From NCBI GenBank assembly GCA_934630375.1, contig CAKTVQ010000020.1, forward strand, positions 1-28,084: a stretch of 28,084 nucleotides of DNA, given 5' to 3'. Positions within the stretch are counted from its first letter, which is position 1; each line of letters begins with the position of its first letter. Positions 1 through 6,749 of the stretch are shown piece after piece. Under the pieces are notes generated by a model that did not search any database, was not told where the DNA came from, and saw only the letters and a program-made list of their open reading frames with translations. The stretch is from an uncultured Collinsella sp. Its GTDB lineage: Bacteria > Actinomycetota > Coriobacteriia > Coriobacteriales > Coriobacteriaceae. Both the position numbers and the translations under genes were made by a program.

Positions 1-2757
1 TCCATGCAGACGTTCCTCAACGCCATGACCTACCCCGACAAGACCATCTACCCCGTTGCCACCACCAACGAGCAGGATCTGTACAACCTGATGGACGTGT
101 ACCTGGACGCGGTATTCAACCCGGCCATCTACACCAAGCCGACCATTTTTGAGCAGGAGGGCTGGCACTACGAGCTAGACCTGCCGGAGGGCGAGGGCTG
201 TGAGGGCGCCGCGAACGGCGATGTCGGCGAGGTAGATTTTAAGGCATGCCCCAAAAATCTACGCGAGGGCACGCTGCGCTATAACGGCGTGGTGTTCAAC
301 GAGATGAAGGGCGCGCTGTCCGACCCCATGAGCGTGCTGGACGACGCCGTCAACGCCGCGCTCTACCCCGACACCGCCTATGCACACGAGAGTGGCGGCG
401 ACCCGCGCGCGATTCCGGCGCTCACCTACGAGCAGTTCTTGGACACGCACGCGCGCCATTACAACCCCTCCAACTCTTATATAACGCTCTACGGCGATCT
501 GGACGTGGACCGCGCGCTGGCGTTTTTGGACGAGCGCTATCTGTCGCAGTCGAGCGCCGCGAGCCGCCGCATGGATGCAGCCGTTGCCGCCGGCGAGGAG
601 CCGTGCGCACTGGCGCCCAATCCGCTGGACGTGCAGGCGCCCGTGACCTGCGAGTACCAGCGCGTCGAGATGGCCACCACGCCCGAGAACGCCCTGGTGG
701 GCCTGGGCCTGGTACTGGGTAACGCACTCGACCGCAAGCGCACGATTGCGGCGGATATCCTGTTCGAGGCGCTGCTGGGCTCCAACGAGGCGCCGGTTAA
801 GAAGGCTATCCTGGCGGCAGGCCTGGGCGGCAACGTGGTGAGCTACACCGCGGCCGAGTGTCTGCAGCCCTATGAGCTCATCATGCTGCAAAATGCCCAG
901 CCCGACGTGGCGCGCGAGCTGCGCCGCGTGTTCCAGGACGCCTGCCGCGACCTGTGCGAGCACGGCGTTCCGCGCGAGCGCCTGGAGGCCATCATCAGCA
1001 GCAACGAGTACGACCTGCGCCAGCGCGACTACGGCATCGCCGACGGCGTGGCCATTGCGTGCGACGCGCTGAGCACGTGGCTCTACGATGACGACGCCGC
1101 GACGCTGGCGCTCAAGTATGGCCCGGTGTACGAGGAGCTTCGCGGCGAGCTGGACGGCAGCTACTTTGAGGACCTGCTGCACGAGCTGGTGCTGCAGAAC
1201 GACCACATGGCGTTGGTCGAGCTGGTGCCGGTGGACGCCGCCGAGGGCGCAGAGGGTGCCGAGGCCGCCGAGCTGGCAGCCAAGCGTGACGCCATGACCG
1301 ATGCCGAGCTGGCCAACGTGGTCGAGCGCACGGCCGCGCTGCGTGCCGCGCAGGAGGCCGAGGACACGCCCGAGGACAAGGCCACGCTGCCGCGCCTGCG
1401 CGTGTCCGACATTGGCGAGGCGCGCCCCGAGCCGCCGCTGGTCGTGGACACGACCGCGCCCATCGTCTGTCTGCGCCACGACATCCCTACCAACCGCCTG
1501 GCCTACGCCATGCAGTATTTCGACCTGAGCTGCGTCGCGTTTGAGGACCTGCCCTATGTGACGCTGCTCTGCCGCCTGCTTAAGCAGCTGCCCACGCGAG
1601 AGCATTCGGCCGAGGAGCTCGACAACTTGCTTGCCGGCAAGCTGGGCTTTTTGAGCTTTACGACCGAGGTCATGACCCAACCCGACGTGGACGGCGTGCG
1701 CCCCTACCTGCTGGTGAGCGCCGGCGCCCTGTCCGAGAAGATCGATGCGCTGGCGAGCCTGCCGCGCGAGGTGTGGTCGAGCACGCTTTTGCTCGATGCC
1801 GACGCCGACCGCGTGCGCGACGTTCTCACGCAGATTCGCATTGGGCTTGAGCAGGGCTTTATCAACAACGGTCACTCGGCGGCGCTCGGTCGCGCGATGA
1901 GCTACAGTTCACCTTCGGCCGTGGTGCGCGAGCAGCTCTCGGGCGTGGACTTCTACCTGTTCCTGCGCGATCTGCTCGAGCACTTTGACGAGCGACTGGA
2001 CGACCTGCGCGCCAAGCTTGCCGAGCTGGCAGACCGCATCTTTGTGGCCGATGGCTGCATGGCGAGCTTTACCGGCAGCGACGAGGACTTTGACGCGTAC
2101 TGGGATGCCGCGGGCAACCTGGGGCTCGGCGCTGGCGACGGCGCTGCCAGCGGCACGCTCGTGGTGCCGGAGCCGCACGACCGTCACGAGGCGTTCGTTA
2201 TCCCCAGCGACATCTGCTTTGCGGCAAGCGCGTGCGACCCACGTCGCCTGGGCATCGACGTGACGGGCGCTTGGGCCGTAGCTGCCAACGCGCTCTCCTA
2301 CGACTACCTGTGGAACGAGATCCGCGTGAAGGGCGGTGCGTACGGCTGCGGATTCCGCGCGGCCGGTGAGCGTCAGACGGCGTTCTACACCTACCGCGAC
2401 CCAGCAATCGACCCCTCGATTGAGCGTGTGGCGCGCGCAGGCGAATGGCTCGGCAGCTTTGAGCCCGACGAGGCCGCCTTCGAGGGCTTTATCGTGAGCT
2501 GCGTGAGCGGCATGGACGCGCCCGTGAAGCCGTACGCGCTCACCAAGCGCCGCAATACGACCTACCTGGCTGGGCTCGATCCGCACGCGCGCGAGGAGCG
2601 TCGCGCCCAGATGCTCGCGGCCACACCCGGTGAGCTGCGCTCGCTCGGCGCCGACGTGACGCGCATCGCAGCCGCGTCGCCCACCTGCGTCTTTGGCGGC
2701 CGCGACGTCATCGCCAAGAGCAACGCCGGCTTTAACGTCGTCGACCTGCTGGGCTAA
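1..2757 (+). CDS. M16C zinc metallopeptidase (PreP/Cym1-like), 5' end missing
   Basis: C-terminal 919 codons of an insulinase-type peptidase of the presequence-protease class, which degrades peptides inside a closed two-half chamber. The window opens inside the first M16 domain: the stretch QTFLNAMTYPDKT normally follows the HxxEH zinc motif by a few tens of residues, so that motif and roughly 100 residues lie upstream. The distal glutamate region is present as FNEMKG (about residues 98-103, counted from the Met at base 4). The C-terminal half carries the substrate-binding RVKGGAYGCGF segment near residue 780. The reading frame is open from base 1, so the true start is outside. Oddity: residues about 76-88 (EVDFKACPKNLRE) are encoded by a palindromic repeat found elsewhere in the window as non-coding DNA. 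A terminator-like hairpin begins 8 nt after the stop. Family assignment is secure; substrate is unknown. Confidence 0.93.
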   Translation, partial: SMQTFLNAMTYPDKTIYPVATTNEQDLYNLMDVYLDAVFNPAIYTKPTIFEQEGWHYELDLPEGEGCEGAANGDVGEVDFKACPKNLREGTLRYNGVVFNEMKGALSDPMSVLDDAVNAALYPDTAYAHESGGDPRAIPALTYEQFLDTHARHYNPSNSYITLYGDLDVDRALAFLDERYLSQSSAASRRMDAAVAAGEEPCALAPNPLDVQAPVTCEYQRVEMATTPENALVGLGLVLGNALDRKRTIAADILFEALLGSNEAPVKKAILAAGLGGNVVSYTAAECLQPYELIMLQNAQPDVARELRRVFQDACRDLCEHGVPRERLEAIISSNEYDLRQRDYGIADGVAIACDALSTWLYDDDAATLALKYGPVYEELRGELDGSYFEDLLHELVLQNDHMALVELVPVDAAEGAEGAEAAELAAKRDAMTDAELANVVERTAALRAAQEAEDTPEDKATLPRLRVSDIGEARPEPPLVVDTTAPIVCLRHDIPTNRLAYAMQYFDLSCVAFEDLPYVTLLCRLLKQLPTREHSAEELDNLLAGKLGFLSFTTEVMTQPDVDGVRPYLLVSAGALSEKIDALASLPREVWSSTLLLDADADRVRDVLTQIRIGLEQGFINNGHSAALGRAMSYSSPSAVVREQLSGVDFYLFLRDLLEHFDERLDDLRAKLAELADRIFVADGCMASFTGSDEDFDAYWDAAGNLGLGAGDGAASGTLVVPEPHDRHEAFVIPSDICFAASACDPRRLGIDVTGAWAVAANALSYDYLWNEIRVKGGAYGCGFRAAGERQTAFYTYRDPAIDPSIERVARAGEWLGSFEPDEAAFEGFIVSCVSGMDAPVKPYALTKRRNTTYLAGLDPHAREERRAQMLAATPGELRSLGADVTRIAAASPTCVFGGRDVIAKSNAGFNVVDLLG
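231..263. repeat. Palindromic repeat P1, copy inside the M16C gene
   Basis: Perfect 9-bp arms GTAGATTTT (232-240) and AAAATCTAC (254-262) flank a loop containing the palindrome GGCATGCC (243-250). The same unit occurs at 2765-2804 in reverse orientation and, degenerate, at 5530-5560. Here it lies in frame in the peptidase gene. Confidence 0.8.
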
Positions 2758-2764
2758 CCACAAC

Positions 2765-2808
2765 AAAGGTAGATTTTTGGGACATGCCTGAAAATCTACC
2801 TTTTCTTT
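2765..2808 (+). terminator. Terminator-like hairpin made by palindromic repeat P1
   Basis: Thirteen-bp perfect arms (2765-2777 AAAGGTAGATTTT, 2791-2803 AAAATCTACCTTT) with loop TGGGACATGCCTG, followed by a T-rich run. It lies 8 nt after the M16C stop codon. The core is the reverse complement of the P1 unit at 231-263, so a dispersed repeat seems to serve as the terminator. Confidence 0.75.
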
Positions 2809-2848
2809 TGCCGCTGCTTGGGCGGAGCAGCTCAGCCCGTCCCACCAG

Positions 2849-2910
2849 TTTGTCTAAATCTGTAACATCTAGACGGCAATATCGGCTCCAGATGTTACAG
2901 ATCGAGACGT
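2849..2910. repeat. Inverted repeat P2, copy 1
   Basis: Nineteen-bp arms GTCTAAATCTGTAACATCT (2852-2870) and AGATGTTACAGATCGAGAC (2890-2908) pair with two mismatches (AA against CG). A second copy follows at 2930-2992. The 386-nt gap 2758-3143 holds this pair, the P1 terminator and the P3 repeat; I see no gene in it. Confidence 0.8.
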
Positions 2911-2929
2911 TTCCGGATGACGCCGACCC

Positions 2930-2992
2930 TTTGTCTAAATCTGTAACATCTAAGTCCAATTTTGCCGAGTTACTGTTACAGATCGAGACAAA
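2930..2992. repeat. Inverted repeat P2, copy 2
   Basis: Arms TTTGTCTAAATCTGTAACA (2930-2948) and TGTTACAGATCGAGACAAA (2974-2992), 19 bp with the same AA/CG mismatch as copy 1. The loop sequence is unrelated to copy 1, so the arms are the conserved part. Confidence 0.8.
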
Positions 2993-3019
2993 CCGCCGCA
3001 GACGCCCATCACAGCACAG

Positions 3020-3057
3020 ACCACCACAAAGGTGCCTGTCCCCTTTCTCAGTGGTGA
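3020..3057. repeat. Repeat P3 (GGTGCCTGTCCCC type), copy upstream of hicA
   Basis: CACCACAAAGGTGCCTGTCC (3022-3041) followed by CTTT and GTGGTG (3051-3056) forms an imperfect hairpin. A related unit with the same GGTGCCTGT core is at 3748-3790 after hicB, so the toxin-antitoxin pair is bracketed by this repeat. Confidence 0.6.
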
Positions 3058-3103
3058 TTCGAACGCTTGTTCTATACGTACACATGTTCTATATTATGAG
3101 TGT

Positions 3104-3141
3104 TTGCATCGGACTTAAATTGCAACTATAATATAGTTGCA
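3104..3141 (+). promoter_or_regulatory. hicAB promoter with overlapping operator palindrome
   Basis: A -35 box TTGCAT (3104-3109) and a consensus -10 box TATAAT (3127-3132) are 17 nt apart. The -10 box lies inside a perfect palindrome, TGCAACTATA-A-TATAGTTGCA (3121-3141), which ends 2 nt before the hicA ATG. HicB proteins usually repress their own operon, and this palindrome is the obvious operator. Transcription would start only a few bases before the ATG, so the mRNA is leaderless or nearly so. Confidence 0.75.
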
Positions 3142-3143
3142 GG

Positions 3144-3407
3144 ATGACTCGGATCGACAAACTCATCGCCCAGCTGCTTGGCCGTCCTTCAACGTATAGA
3201 TTTGCTGACTTTCTTAAAGTTATGGCTTCATATGGCTTTGAAATGGACAACAAAGGCAGGACATCCGGATCGCGCATTCGCTTCTACAGGCCATCGGACG
3301 GCAGAATGTTCGTGATGCACGCACCCCATCCATCTGACGAATTGACGGCGGGAACCATCCGAAACATCGTTCGATTTCTACAAGATGTCGGAGGCAGCCA
3401 TGAGTAA
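3144..3407 (+). CDS. hicA: HicA-family mRNA interferase toxin
   Basis: An 87-residue protein with the small dsRBD-like HicA layout: an N-terminal helix and strand (FADFLKVMASYGFEM), a TSGSRIRFYRP hairpin, then the MHAPHPSDEL segment and a GTIRNIVRFL helix. HicA toxins cleave mRNA until bound by HicB. In many HicA proteins the catalytic His sits in a GSHxxF motif. Here that position reads GSRIRF and the histidines are in HAPHP, a variant I know from another HicA subgroup. Overlap with hicB (8 nt) supports a toxin-antitoxin operon. The AGG immediately before the ATG is too close for a normal ribosome site; with the promoter so near, leaderless initiation is likely. Confidence 0.85.
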   Translation: MTRIDKLIAQLLGRPSTYRFADFLKVMASYGFEMDNKGRTSGSRIRFYRPSDGRMFVMHAPHPSDELTAGTIRNIVRFLQDVGGSHE

Positions 3408-3729
3408 CGTTTTGGCTTACAAGGGTTATTTCGCCCCGGTCGAGTTCGATGCCGAACAGCACGTGCTGACAGGTATGGTCGCCGGCATTAGGGACGCAAT
3501 TGTATTTGAAGGCTCCACGGTTGAAGAAGTGGAGCGATGCTTCCACGACGCCGTCGACGATTACCTTGAGTTTTGTGCCGAAAAGGGCAAGGAACCAGAG
3601 CGGGCTTTTAAGGGCTCATTCAATGTGAGAACAGGCTCCGAGCTTCACAAGCAGGCAGCACTGGCGGCGGCAAAGAAGGGTGAATCGCTTAACAAATTTG
3701 TGGCCGAAGCAATCGCCGCGGCGTTGTAA
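3400..3729 (+). CDS. hicB: HicB-family antitoxin
   Basis: A 109-residue antitoxin partner of HicA. The N-terminal part (YKGYFAPVEFDAEQHVLTGMVAG) is the degraded RNase-H-like HicB fold. The C-terminal part (FNVRTGSELHKQAALAAAKK and the following SLNKFVAEAI) is a ribbon-helix-helix DNA-binding domain that should recognise the palindrome at 3121-3141. The start at 3400 is chosen because GGAGG lies 5-6 nt upstream; an in-frame ATG at 3385 has no such site. The first 8 nt overlap the end of hicA, giving translational coupling. Confidence 0.87.
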   Translation: MSNVLAYKGYFAPVEFDAEQHVLTGMVAGIRDAIVFEGSTVEEVERCFHDAVDDYLEFCAEKGKEPERAFKGSFNVRTGSELHKQAALAAAKKGESLNKFVAEAIAAAL

Positions 3730-3747
3730 TAGAGACGAGTCGCCATC

Positions 3748-3794
3748 AAAACCACTACGAGGGTGCCTGTGTTCCCTTCGTGGTGGTTTTCACT
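3748..3794 (+). terminator. Terminator-like hairpin after hicB (repeat P3)
   Basis: AAAACCACTACGAGGG (3748-3763) pairs with CCCTTCGTGGTGGTTTT (3774-3790) with one wobble and one bulge. The arm ends in TTTT. It starts 18 nt after the hicB stop and shares the GGTGCCTGT core with 3020-3057. Confidence 0.7.
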
Positions 3795-3846
3795 GTTTGC
3801 CCAGATAAAACCTGCCAAAATAAACCTGTCCCTTTTTGGCAGGTTT
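3795..3846. repeat. Repeat P4, copy a
   Basis: GTTTGCCCAGATAAAACCTG (from 3795) begins a unit whose 13-nt arms AAACCTGCCAAAA and TTTTGGCAGGTTT form a hairpin around TAAACCTGTCCC. Near-identical copies are at 13045-13094 and (inverted) 13726-13770; a fragment is at 21535-21564. It ends 4 nt before the ribosome site of the cyclo-ligase gene. Confidence 0.85.
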
Positions 3847-3862
3847 GCTAGAGGAGGTTGGG

Positions 3863-4459
3863 ATGGACAAGGCTGAGTTGCGACGGGCGGTGATTGCCCG
3901 ACGTGACGCTCTTGATTTGGATGTGCGGGCGGCGAAGTCTGCCGTTATCTGTGCGCGGCTGGTTGAGCGACTGGGTCGCTCGGATCCCGCGGCACCGCAC
4001 ACCGTTGCCGTCTATGCCGCGATGGGTTCCGAAGTCAACCCAGCCGCGTTTGCCGCAGCTGCCGCCAAACGTGGCTGGCGCGTGGCCTATCCGTGCATGC
4101 TCTCGGCAACAGACGCCGCAGCTTGTGGCCAGCGCATGTGTATGCGGGCAGTTGCCGCCGACGATGCATCCGCGGCACCGTTTATCGCCCACCCCACGCG
4201 GGCCTTCGCGGCCACGGACATCGACAGCAGCCGCTTCCCTATCGTGCCTGCCGACGCTCTCGACATGATCGTCGTGCCGCTCGCAGCCTTCGACCGCGCC
4301 GGCGCGCGCCTGGGCTACGGCGGCGGCTGCTATGACCGCTACCTGCCCATGCTCTCGCCCGAATGCCAAATCATCGGCATCGCCTTTGACGAACAGCGCG
4401 TCGACCACATCCCCACCGATGCCCACGACCTGCCGCTGCCCAACATCATCAGCGCCTGA
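3863..4459 (+). CDS. 5-formyltetrahydrofolate cyclo-ligase
   Basis: A 198-residue enzyme that converts 5-formyl-THF to 5,10-methenyl-THF using ATP (folate one-carbon metabolism, cytosol). The family signature LGYGGGCYDRYL lies at about residues 150-161. The N-terminal basic helix (KAELRRAVIARRDAL) and the SEVNP segment also fit the family, and the length is typical. The start at 3863 has AGAGGAGG 5-6 nt upstream; an upstream in-frame ATG at 3836 would fall in the repeat. Its stop is 42 nt from the metA stop on the other strand, with no clear terminator between. Confidence 0.92.
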   Translation: MDKAELRRAVIARRDALDLDVRAAKSAVICARLVERLGRSDPAAPHTVAVYAAMGSEVNPAAFAAAAAKRGWRVAYPCMLSATDAAACGQRMCMRAVAADDASAAPFIAHPTRAFAATDIDSSRFPIVPADALDMIVVPLAAFDRAGARLGYGGGCYDRYLPMLSPECQIIGIAFDEQRVDHIPTDAHDLPLPNIISA

Positions 4460-4501
4460 TCGCCGCCACATCAGCCACGGCTACAGCAGCACCATCGCAG
4501 T

Positions 4502-5428
4502 CTAGTGCTCCTCGCCGGCGCGGGCCAGGTCGTAGGGCGTGGTTTGGTAGACGTAGTAGTTGAGCCAGTTGGTGTAGAGCAGCTGAGCCTGGCTGCGCCA
4601 GACGTTGCGCGGCTCGGCAGCGGGATCGTCGCCCGGGAAGTAATGCGCCGGCACCTCCGGGTTGAGCCCGCGCTTCACGTCTCGCTCGTACTCCAGGCGC
4701 AACGTGTCGGTATCGTACTCCGGATGGCCAAAGACAAAGAAGCGGCGGCTGTCGGTCGACTTGACGATGTACAGGCCCACCTCGTCGGACATGGCCACGA
4801 CCTCAAGCTGCGGCTCAGCCTCCACGTCCTCGCGGCGCACATCGGTGTTGCGCGAATGCACGGCATAGAAGCGGTCGTCGAAGCCGCGGACCAGCGGGCT
4901 TTGCGGCTTCACCAGATAATGCTCGAACACGCCACTTGCCTTGGCCGGTAGATCGTACTTCTGAATGCCGTAATGATGGTAGAGCCCCGCCTGCGCGCCC
5001 CAACAAATGTGCAGCGTGGAGTGCACGTGCGTGGTGGACCAGTCCATGATCTGGCAGAGCTCGGGCCAGTAGTCGACCTCCTCGAATGGCATCTGCTCCA
5101 CGGGCGCGCCCGTGATAATCAGGCCGTCGTAGTGGATGTCGCGGATGTCGTCGAACGTGCGGTAGAACGTCTCCAGGTGGCCGGCGCTCACGTGCGTGGC
5201 CTCGTGCGTCTTGGTGCGCAGCAGGTCCACCTCCACCTGCAGCGGCGTGTTGGAGAGCTTGCGCATGATCTGCGTCTCGGTGGCGATCTTGGTGGGCATG
5301 AGGTTGAGGATGAGCACGCGCAGCGGACGGATGTCCTGGTGCAGCGCGCGGTACTCGGTCATGACAAAGATGTTCTCGCTCTCGAGCTGCGCGGCGGCAG
5401 GGAGGGCGTCGGGAATGCGAATGGGCAT
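4502..5428 (-). CDS. metA: Homoserine O-acyltransferase MetA, predicted acetyl-CoA type
   Basis: A 308-residue MetA-family enzyme that activates homoserine in methionine biosynthesis. The triad is visible at canonical numbering: Cys142 in HICWGAQAG, His235 and Glu237 in FGHPEYD. Residue 111 is Glu (GAPVEQMPF). Published work on the family links Glu111 to acetyl-CoA use and Gly111 to succinyl-CoA use, so this is probably homoserine O-acetyltransferase despite the usual 'succinyltransferase' label. The start has AAGGAG 5-6 nt upstream. No SAM riboswitch or other leader structure was recognised in the 211-nt divergent gap to the dehydrogenase gene. Confidence 0.95.
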   Translation of the reverse strand: MPIRIPDALPAAAQLESENIFVMTEYRALHQDIRPLRVLILNLMPTKIATETQIMRKLSNTPLQVEVDLLRTKTHEATHVSAGHLETFYRTFDDIRDIHYDGLIITGAPVEQMPFEEVDYWPELCQIMDWSTTHVHSTLHICWGAQAGLYHHYGIQKYDLPAKASGVFEHYLVKPQSPLVRGFDDRFYAVHSRNTDVRREDVEAEPQLEVVAMSDEVGLYIVKSTDSRRFFVFGHPEYDTDTLRLEYERDVKRGLNPEVPAHYFPGDDPAAEPRNVWRSQAQLLYTNWLNYYVYQTTPYDLARAGEEH

Positions 5429-5529
5429 GGATGCTCCTTACGAGTCAGTTGCAGCTATGGTACAACGAGCGGCCCCATCCGCGCGAGCACATCGCCCAGC
5501 GATGCCGTCAGCGGCCCAAATCACTCCAA

Positions 5530-5562
5530 AAGTAGAGATTAAGGCATGTCCCAAAAATCTGC
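5530..5562. repeat. Palindromic repeat P1, degenerate copy
   Basis: GTAGAGATTAAGGCATGTCC followed by CAAAAATCTGC is the same unit as 231-263 with mutated arms. It lies in the divergent metA / dehydrogenase gap. The -10-like TACAAT at 5597-5602 is downstream of it, with no convincing -35 box. Confidence 0.7.
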
Positions 5563-5639
5563 GGCGCTTTAGCCTAGCAAAGTGACAGCAGGACGCTACA
5601 ATGGTTCGACGCGAAAAACTCGGCCGAAAGGATACATAT

Positions 5640-6617
5640 ATGTACCAGACGCGTAAGATCGGTGTGGTCGGCCAGGGCCACGTAGGAGCACATGTCGCCA
5701 ACAGCCTGCTCATGCAGGGCATTGCCGATGAGCTGTACCTGTGCGATATCAACGAGGCCAAGGTGACATCCGAGGTCCAGGACCTGCGCGACTCCCTTTC
5801 GTTTGTCCCGTACAACACCAAGATCGTCAACTGCTACGACCACTACGAGGAGCTGGCCTGCTGCAACGTCATCGTCAACGCTGCCGGTAAGGTCGCGCTG
5901 GCCGCTGGCAACCGCGACGGCGAGCTGTTCTTTACCACCGACGCCGCCCGCACCTTTGCCAAGCGCATCGTCGACGCCGGCTTTGACGGCATCTTCGTGA
6001 GCATCTCCAACCCCTGCGACGTCGTGTGCACCGAGCTGTGGCACCTGACCGGCTACGATCCCAAGAAGATCATCGGCTCGGGCTGCGGCCTGGACTCCGC
6101 CCGCCTGCGCACCGAGATCTCCAAGAAGGTCGGCGTGAGCCCCAAGTCTATCGACGCCTACATGATCGGCGAGCACGGCTTTAGCCAGCTTGCTGCCTTT
6201 AAGGCCGCAACCATCGCCGGCAAAAACCTCAACGAGCTTCAGGCCGAGAACCCCGACAAGTACGCCTTCGACCACATGGAGATCGAGGAGCTCGCGCGCA
6301 AGGGCGGCTACGTAACCTACCAGGGCAAGCAGTGCACCGAGTACGCCGTCGCCAACTCCGCCGCGCGCGTCTGTGCCGCCGTGCTGCACAACGAGCACGC
6401 CGTGCTTTCGGCCTCTACGCTTATGACCGGCCAGTATGGCGAGGAGGGCATCTTCACCTCCCTGCCGTGCGTGATCGGTGCCGAGGGCGTCGAGGAGGTC
6501 TACACGCTCGACCTGTCCGAGTACGAGCTCGAGGGCTTCCACAAGAGCTGCCAGCACATCCGCGACAACATCGCCCAGCTCGACTGGTGGGATGCCGAGG
6601 CCTACGACGCAAAGTAG
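5640..6617 (+). CDS. NAD-dependent L-2-hydroxyacid dehydrogenase (lactate/malate dehydrogenase family)
   Basis: A 325-residue LDH/MDH-fold enzyme interconverting a 2-oxoacid and an L-2-hydroxyacid. Visible are the Rossmann glycine motif GQGHVG (about residues 11-16), the DxxR pair in GLDSARLR, and the catalytic His179 in IGEHGFS. The substrate-specificity loop after NAAGK reads VALAAGNRDGE, without the usual LDH glutamine or MDH arginine pattern; it resembles the L-2-hydroxyisocaproate dehydrogenase branch more than classical LDH. Lactate, or a branched or aromatic 2-oxoacid, is therefore possible. The start at 5640 has AAAGGA 8 nt upstream. It is monocistronic and ends at a strong terminator. 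Confidence 0.85.
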   Translation: MYQTRKIGVVGQGHVGAHVANSLLMQGIADELYLCDINEAKVTSEVQDLRDSLSFVPYNTKIVNCYDHYEELACCNVIVNAAGKVALAAGNRDGELFFTTDAARTFAKRIVDAGFDGIFVSISNPCDVVCTELWHLTGYDPKKIIGSGCGLDSARLRTEISKKVGVSPKSIDAYMIGEHGFSQLAAFKAATIAGKNLNELQAENPDKYAFDHMEIEELARKGGYVTYQGKQCTEYAVANSAARVCAAVLHNEHAVLSASTLMTGQYGEEGIFTSLPCVIGAEGVEEVYTLDLSEYELEGFHKSCQHIRDNIAQLDWWDAEAYDAK

Positions 6618-6659
6618 GCCGTAGGCTGCCGCAACCTTGCGAATCTAAACACGATACTA

Positions 6660-6700
6660 AGCGGGCCGCGCCGGAAATCCCCGGCGCAGCCCGCTTTTTT
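6660..6700 (+). terminator. Rho-independent terminator after the dehydrogenase gene
   Basis: AGCGGGC-C-GCGCCGG pairs with CCGGCGC-A-GCCCGCT around a short loop, followed by TTTTTT (to 6700). It sits between two convergent genes and could also slow transcription from the SIS 1 side. The 11-mer CCTTGCGAATC occurs on both sides of it (6635-6645, 6715-6725). Confidence 0.9.
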
Positions 6701-6749
6701 GACTCGCGCTGCGCCCTTGCGAATCGAAGATGAATGGTTTTCCCGTTAC

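Noticed and set aside
259..1875. Long open frame of 538 codons on the minus strand
   Set aside because: It is antisense to the well-supported M16C gene, has no family features, and results from high-GC codon bias; similar shadow frames lie opposite SIS 2, the IIAB gene and mfd.
2849..2992. CRISPR-like array
   Set aside because: Only two units, each itself palindromic, with no regular spacers and no cas genes.
3067..3093. TGTTCTATA repeated at 3068 and 3085 as a GntR 1 operator before hicA
   Set aside because: The half-site resembles the SIS 1 motif, but the period is 17 bp rather than 10 and the rest does not match.
5429..5639. Possible SAM riboswitch upstream of metA
   Set aside because: The gap is short, contains a degenerate P1 repeat, and shows none of the expected helices or an attenuator next to metA.
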